DNA from: Winogradskyella sp.
GTDB lineage: Bacteria > Bacteroidota > Bacteroidia > Flavobacteriales > Flavobacteriaceae
Direction: 5' to 3'
DNA length: 64,000 bases
Assembly (NCBI GenBank): GCA_002722255.1
Contig: PBLD01000001.1
Location: 25,582 to 89,581 of the forward strand
The translations under genes and the position numbers were made by a program. Shown piece after piece: positions 59,942-64,000 of this stretch; the first letter of the stretch is position 1; each line of letters begins with the position of its first letter. The notes beneath the pieces were generated by a model. That model was not told where the DNA came from and ran no database searches. It was given only the letters and a program-made list of their open reading frames with translations.

Positions 59942-61612
59942 ATGAGCAATCAAAACAACAAATCGGCTTTAGCAACCTTAGTCACCGTTTTCTTTTTCTG
60001 GGGATTTATTGCTGCATCCAACAGTGTATTTATTCCTTTTTGTAAAACGTATTTTAATATTGACCAGTTTCAGTCGCAATTGGTAGATTTTGCTTTTTAT
60101 GGTGCGTATTACATTGGTGCTTTGTTATTATTTATTCTTTCTGGTTCTATTAAAAAGGACATTATGAATAATTGGGGCTACAAAAATGGAATTATATACG
60201 GCTTGTTACTGTCTGCCGTCGGTGCTTTTGTAATGTATCCTGTAACTGCAGGTGCCGAACAAGGTCAAACTGGTGTATTTTATCTGGTGCTCATCGCCTA
60301 TTTTATTGTTGCCTTAGGCTTCTCGCTGCAACAAACCGCTGCCAACCCATTTGCTATTGCACTTGGAGACCCAAAAACTGGTTCGCATCGTTTGAATTTA
60401 GCTGGTGGTATTAATTCCTTCGGAACAACCATAGGACCTGTTGTAGTAAGTTTAGTCATTTTTGGCTCTGCAAGTTGGAGCACTGATGAATTAGCATCTA
60501 TGATTGCTAATAATGAAATTACGCTAATGACAGTACAACAACTTTATCTTGGTGTTGGTGGATTATTTTTAGCTGCAGCAGCATTATTCTATTTCTCTAA
60601 AAAATTACCAGCCTTAAAATCTGAAACAGCTTTTGAGCCAGCTAATAAAGCTAGGAATTTACTCATTGTTTTAACTTTAATAATTGTAGGGTGTTTTGGA
60701 TATATTTTTAGCACCTATTCTGGCAATACTGAAGCTACAGAAGACCTAGAACATACAAGATTAATGGTTTTATTCATTGCGCTTTTTGCTGTTATCGCAG
60801 CAGTTTTTGTTGCCAATTCTAGTGCCACAAAAAAGCCTGAAGGTTGGGGAGCGATGAAATATCCGCAATTGGTTTTAGGTATGTTAGCCATATTCACCTA
60901 CGTAGGTGTAGAAGTTACTGTTGGTAGTAATCTTGGTGAACTTTTAAAGCAAGAGTTTGAAAGTTCAGGCTTAAATGCATTAGGTTTACCTGTTTTGAAT
61001 GACTCTCAATTAGGCTCCTACATCTCGTTATATTGGGGCGGATTAATGATTGGTCGTTGGGTTGGTGCCATTACTGTTTTTAATCCAAGTAAAGGTCTTA
61101 AAAAAGCCTTACTTATCATTGTTCCTTACATTGCCTTTGGTGTTATTATCCTAGTAAACTCTATAAAATATAGCTTTAGTACGGACGAAATTTTATTTTT
61201 CGCCATTTGTATTGCGGTTCAAATCGGTGGTTTCTTCTTAGCTAAAGACAAACCTGTTCAAACTTTAAAAATATTTAGTTTATTAGGTATCATTGCAATG
61301 CTTATAGGTCTATTTGCTTCTGGTAATGTAGCATTATTTGCTTTTATATCTGGCGGATTATTTTGCTCTATAATGTGGCCTTGTATTTTCACCTTGAGTA
61401 TTGCAGGTTTAGGCAAGTACACTTCTCAAGGTTCTTCATTTTTAATAATGATGATTTTAGGTGGAGCCATCATTCCACCTGTACAAGGAAAGTTAGCTGA
61501 TGTTTTTAATATACAATCGTCGTATTGGATAGCTGTGATCTGCTTTGCATACCTTTTATTCTATGCATTTAGAACAAAGACCGTTTTAGACAAACAAGGT
61601 GTTGAATATTAA
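59942..61612 (+). CDS. MFS sugar permease of the FHS (FucP/NagP-like) type
   Basis: 556 aa with 12 or more membrane helices. The N-terminal helix [19 protein letters not shown] and the segment [19 protein letters not shown], with [17 protein letters not shown], are typical of fucose/glucose/galactose/GlcNAc permeases of Bacteroidota. A longer central region (about 215-300) with two extra hydrophobic stretches makes it larger than FucP (about 440 aa). In this locus the likely cargo is GlcNAc or mannose released by the neighbouring glycosidases. Co-transcribed with GH92 (21 bases) and the glycosylasparaginase (10 bases). Confidence 0.88.
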   Translation: MSNQNNKSALATLVTVFFFWGFIAASNSVFIPFCKTYFNIDQFQSQLVDFAFYGAYYIGALLLFILSGSIKKDIMNNWGYKNGIIYGLLLSAVGAFVMYPVTAGAEQGQTGVFYLVLIAYFIVALGFSLQQTAANPFAIALGDPKTGSHRLNLAGGINSFGTTIGPVVVSLVIFGSASWSTDELASMIANNEITLMTVQQLYLGVGGLFLAAAALFYFSKKLPALKSETAFEPANKARNLLIVLTLIIVGCFGYIFSTYSGNTEATEDLEHTRLMVLFIALFAVIAAVFVANSSATKKPEGWGAMKYPQLVLGMLAIFTYVGVEVTVGSNLGELLKQEFESSGLNALGLPVLNDSQLGSYISLYWGGLMIGRWVGAITVFNPSKGLKKALLIIVPYIAFGVIILVNSIKYSFSTDEILFFAICIAVQIGGFFLAKDKPVQTLKIFSLLGIIAMLIGLFASGNVALFAFISGGLFCSIMWPCIFTLSIAGLGKYTSQGSSFLIMMILGGAIIPPVQGKLADVFNIQSSYWIAVICFAYLLFYAFRTKTVLDKQGVEY

Positions 61613-61622
61613 ATCTTAGATT

Positions 61623-62630
61623 TTGAAACGAAGAAACTTTATAAAAAACGCCGCGTTAACAGGCGCAGGATTAGCTATTGGAAACTCTATCACAAGTTGT
61701 GCTGATTCTAAATCTAAAGACAATAGCAGTCAAACTATAGCATTAACAAGTAAAGCTGAATTGCCATTAGTAATCGCAACTTGGCACGTTAAAAATGCTA
61801 CAACAAAAGCTATGGAAGTCTTACAAAATGGAGGCAATGCTCTAGATGCTGTGGAACAAGGTTGTATGGTTGAAGAGGCTGACATTAAAAACAGTTCTGT
61901 AGGCAAAGGCGGTTTACCCGATAGAGATGGAAATGTGACGCTAGATGCCTGTATTATGGATAAGCACGGAAATTGTGGGTCTGTGGTTTATCTTCAAAAC
62001 ATAACACACGCAGTATCTATTGCTAGAAAAGTGATGGAAGATACACCACACGTTATGTTGGCTGGCGAAGGTGCTAAACAATTTGCCATTTCAAAAGGAT
62101 TTAAAGAAGAAGACTTATTGACGGATTCCTCAAAAAAAGCTTGGGAAGACTGGAAAGTAAAAAGCGAGTACAAACCCATCATCAATATTGAAAACCACGA
62201 TACCATTGGTATGCTAGCCATAGATAAAAATGGAGATATTGCAGGTGCTTGTACCACAAGTGGATTGGCTTACAAAATGCAAGGACGTGTTGGTGATTCG
62301 CCAATAATAGGCTCTGGATTATTTATTGACAATGAAGTTGGAGGTTGTGTAGCTACAGGTCTCGGTGAAGAAGTAGTGAAAACCGTTGGCAGCTTTTTGG
62401 TGGTAGAATTAATGCGACACGGTAAGTCACCTCAACAAGCTTGTGAGGAAGCCATCAATAGAATTGTATCTAAGCCAAATAGTAATTATAAAGATTTTCA
62501 AGTAGGCTATATTGCTGTTAATAAAAAAGGGGAAACCGGAAGTTATTCTATACATCAGTGGTTTAGTATGACTAAGTTTCAGGATGGAGTTAATGAGCAG
62601 ATTCAGTCTGATTTTTATTTAAAACCTTAG
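61623..62630 (+). CDS. Glycosylasparaginase (N4-(beta-N-acetylglucosaminyl)-L-asparaginase)
   Basis: 335 aa. The start is TTG at 61623, because an in-frame stop lies at 61617-61619. It gives a twin-arginine signal KRRNFIKNAALTGAGLA with a lipobox-like SITSC (Cys26). This N-terminal nucleophile hydrolase self-cleaves before its catalytic threonine: the site is NHDTIGMLA, Thr194. It resembles the well-studied Elizabethkingia (Flavobacterium) meningoseptica enzyme that splits the GlcNAc-Asn bond. RVGDSPIIGSGLFIDNEVGG and CVATGLGEE complete the active site. It is the final step of N-glycan removal and ends the GH92-permease operon. Its stop overlaps the stop of the convergent aldehyde dehydrogenase gene. 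Confidence 0.93.
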   Translation: MKRRNFIKNAALTGAGLAIGNSITSCADSKSKDNSSQTIALTSKAELPLVIATWHVKNATTKAMEVLQNGGNALDAVEQGCMVEEADIKNSSVGKGGLPDRDGNVTLDACIMDKHGNCGSVVYLQNITHAVSIARKVMEDTPHVMLAGEGAKQFAISKGFKEEDLLTDSSKKAWEDWKVKSEYKPIINIENHDTIGMLAIDKNGDIAGACTTSGLAYKMQGRVGDSPIIGSGLFIDNEVGGCVATGLGEEVVKTVGSFLVVELMRHGKSPQQACEEAINRIVSKPNSNYKDFQVGYIAVNKKGETGSYSIHQWFSMTKFQDGVNEQIQSDFYLKP

Positions 62631-64000
62631 AACCATTTAATTGTCAGTCTCGCTAATTTCTCTTTAAAATTAGTGTATGGTGGAAATAGCAATTCATTAA
62701 TACCAAAAGTATATTGTTTTACAACAGCACGCTGGTTACTAAAGGCTTTAAAACCATAAAAACCGTGACTTTTACCTATACCACTGTTATTCACACCGCC
62801 AAATGGTAGATTATGATTCGCATAATGAATCACATTAGTGTTTATACACGTACCTCCTGCTCTGGTGTTTCTAATTATCTTTTTTGTATTTCTTTTACTG
62901 TTACTGTAGATATACAAAGCTAATGGTCGTTCTTTGGAATTGATATAAGTAATAGCTTCATCTAAGGTTTTATAAGTAACTATTGGTAAAATTGGTCCAA
63001 ATATTTCTTCATTTAATAATGAAGCTTCATCACTTACACCTGAAACTATTGTTGGAGCTATATATTTTGAATTAACGTCCACATCGCCACCGATATCTAA
63101 TTTGGCATTTAAGCTTTTTGCATTTTCTAAATGAGATTGTAAACGTTCAAAATGTTTTTGGGTTACAATCCTTGCGTAAGAATTTGATGTTTCTGGTTGC
63201 TTAGAAAAGTAGTGTTCTATCCATTTTTTGCAGGCTATAATGAACTGCTCCTTTATACTTTCATCTATTAATACATAATCTGGCGACACACATATCTGCC
63301 CTGCATTCATAAACTTTCCCCAAACAATACGCTTGGCAGCTTTATCAATATTTGCAGTACTATCTATTACCGTTGGAGACTTTCCGCCCAACTCAAGTGT
63401 CACTGAAGCTAAATGTTTAGCAGCAGCAGACATCACGATTTTACCAACATTTGGTGAGCCTGTAAAAAAGATATGATTAAATGGTAATTGTAATAATTTT
63501 GTTGAGGTTTCCACTTCTCCCTCTACTAAGGCAACTTCATTCTCATCAAAAACAGTTCTAACAATGTCAGGCATCAAAGCTGAAGAATTAGGTGTCATTT
63601 CTGATGGTTTTATAATAACTGAATTACCTGCTGCAATTGCAGAGACCAAAGGCCCAAAGGTTAAGTTAAACGGAAAATTCCATGGTGAAATAATTAAGCA
63701 GACACCTTTAGGTTCATAAATATAATAAGAGCTTGAGCCTAGCATGGAGATAGGTGTATCTACCTTTTGCTTTCGCATCCATTGACGTAGGTTAGACTTT
63801 GCAAATTTAATTTCGCTTATAATAGGATAAATCTCAGTGAGCTCTGCTTCTACTCTAGGCTTGTTTAAATCTTTGTGTAACGCTTCAATAATTTGATCTC
63901 TAAAAGTTACTTCAATCGCAGTCCTCAGTTTTTTTAATTTCTCTATTCGAGCACGATAAGGTACAGTTCCTATTATTAGTTGTTGAAATTGTTGTTTTAA
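62627..64000 (-). CDS. Aldehyde dehydrogenase family protein (5' end outside the window)
   Basis: The frame stays open from the stop at 62627 to the right edge, so the gene is cut at its 5' end; the Met at 63778 is internal. 457 residues are visible. The extra upstream part reads as a normal N-terminal region (LRTAIEVTFRDQIIEALHKD, ISEIKFAKSNLRQWM). Seen: ISPWNFPFNLTFGPLVSAIA for cofactor binding, FTGSPNVGKIVMSAAAKHL, the base in LELGGKSP, and the catalytic cysteine in NAGQICVSP (codon 63290-63292). It resembles the ALDH3-like/coniferyl aldehyde dehydrogenase group, with a C-terminal hydrophobic-cationic tail (FKEKLARLTIKWF). It oxidises an aldehyde with NAD(P); the substrate is unknown. Confidence 0.93.
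   Translation of the reverse strand, partial: LKQQFQQLIIGTVPYRARIEKLKKLRTAIEVTFRDQIIEALHKDLNKPRVEAELTEIYPIISEIKFAKSNLRQWMRKQKVDTPISMLGSSSYYIYEPKGVCLIISPWNFPFNLTFGPLVSAIAAGNSVIIKPSEMTPNSSALMPDIVRTVFDENEVALVEGEVETSTKLLQLPFNHIFFTGSPNVGKIVMSAAAKHLASVTLELGGKSPTVIDSTANIDKAAKRIVWGKFMNAGQICVSPDYVLIDESIKEQFIIACKKWIEHYFSKQPETSNSYARIVTQKHFERLQSHLENAKSLNAKLDIGGDVDVNSKYIAPTIVSGVSDEASLLNEEIFGPILPIVTYKTLDEAITYINSKERPLALYIYSNSKRNTKKIIRNTRAGGTCINTNVIHYANHNLPFGGVNNSGIGKSHGFYGFKAFSNQRAVVKQYTFGINELLFPPYTNFKEKLARLTIKWF

Noticed and set aside
1..64000. Prophage, insertion sequence or integrative element
   Set aside because: No transposase, integrase, phage structural gene or direct-repeat boundary was seen; genes and codon use look uniform.

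Overview
This AT-rich window comes from a member of the Bacteroidota, most likely a marine Flavobacteriaceae species. Lineage markers seen directly are the gliding/type IX secretion translocon SprA, an alternative complex III (act) operon followed by cytochrome c oxidase, TonB-linked outer-membrane proteins with carboxypeptidase-like N-terminal domains, DUF5686 and DUF2723 proteins, and promoters matching the Bacteroidota pattern TTTG-N19-22-TAnnTTTG. No phage, insertion sequence, CRISPR array or plasmid gene was seen. The genus is not identifiable from the sequence alone.

Layout. 1-13.3 kb (minus strand): a TonB-like energy transducer, gcvH overlapping a VanZ-like gene, ruvA-sprA, maeB and a GAF histidine kinase. 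13.5-15.8 kb (plus): a DUF5686 outer-membrane protein. 15.8-23.8 kb: a compact sugar locus with a TonB receptor, an SLC45/GPH-type sugar permease, a PfkB sugar kinase and a GH13 sugar phosphorylase in one direction, and a LacI-type regulator in the other; two palindromic operators lie between them. The logic fits sucrose: uptake across both membranes, phosphorolysis to glucose-1-phosphate and fructose, then phosphorylation of fructose. 23.8-27.1 kb: ruvB, a cytochrome P450 and queG in one tight run. 27.2-38.8 kb: an eight-gene respiratory operon actABCDEF-coxBA. 39.0-44.0 kb: a SPOR protein, then rimP-nusA-infB behind a consensus promoter and a terminator-like leader hairpin. 44.1-51.1 kb: a universal stress protein, tRNA-Gln(UUG), a DUF2723 membrane glycosyltransferase, a polysaccharide deacetylase, a thioredoxin-fold protein without its cysteines, and a membrane metallophosphoesterase.

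49.8-62.6 kb carries the most interesting assembly: beta-mannosidase (GH2), CutC, beta-N-acetylhexosaminidase (GH20), alpha-mannosidase (GH92), an FHS-type sugar permease and a glycosylasparaginase. Together these can cut each main linkage of a high-mannose N-glycan down to the GlcNAc-Asn bond, with no SusC/SusD pair and no endo-glycosidase nearby. The same stretch holds a cluster of palindromic repeats and short dispersed repeats, three of which sit in frame inside the GH20 and GH92 genes. The window ends inside an aldehyde dehydrogenase gene.

Recurring themes are TTG start codons in four genes (sprA, the kinase, GH92, glycosylasparaginase), very tight convergent gene ends, and hairpins placed to tune expression inside operons.
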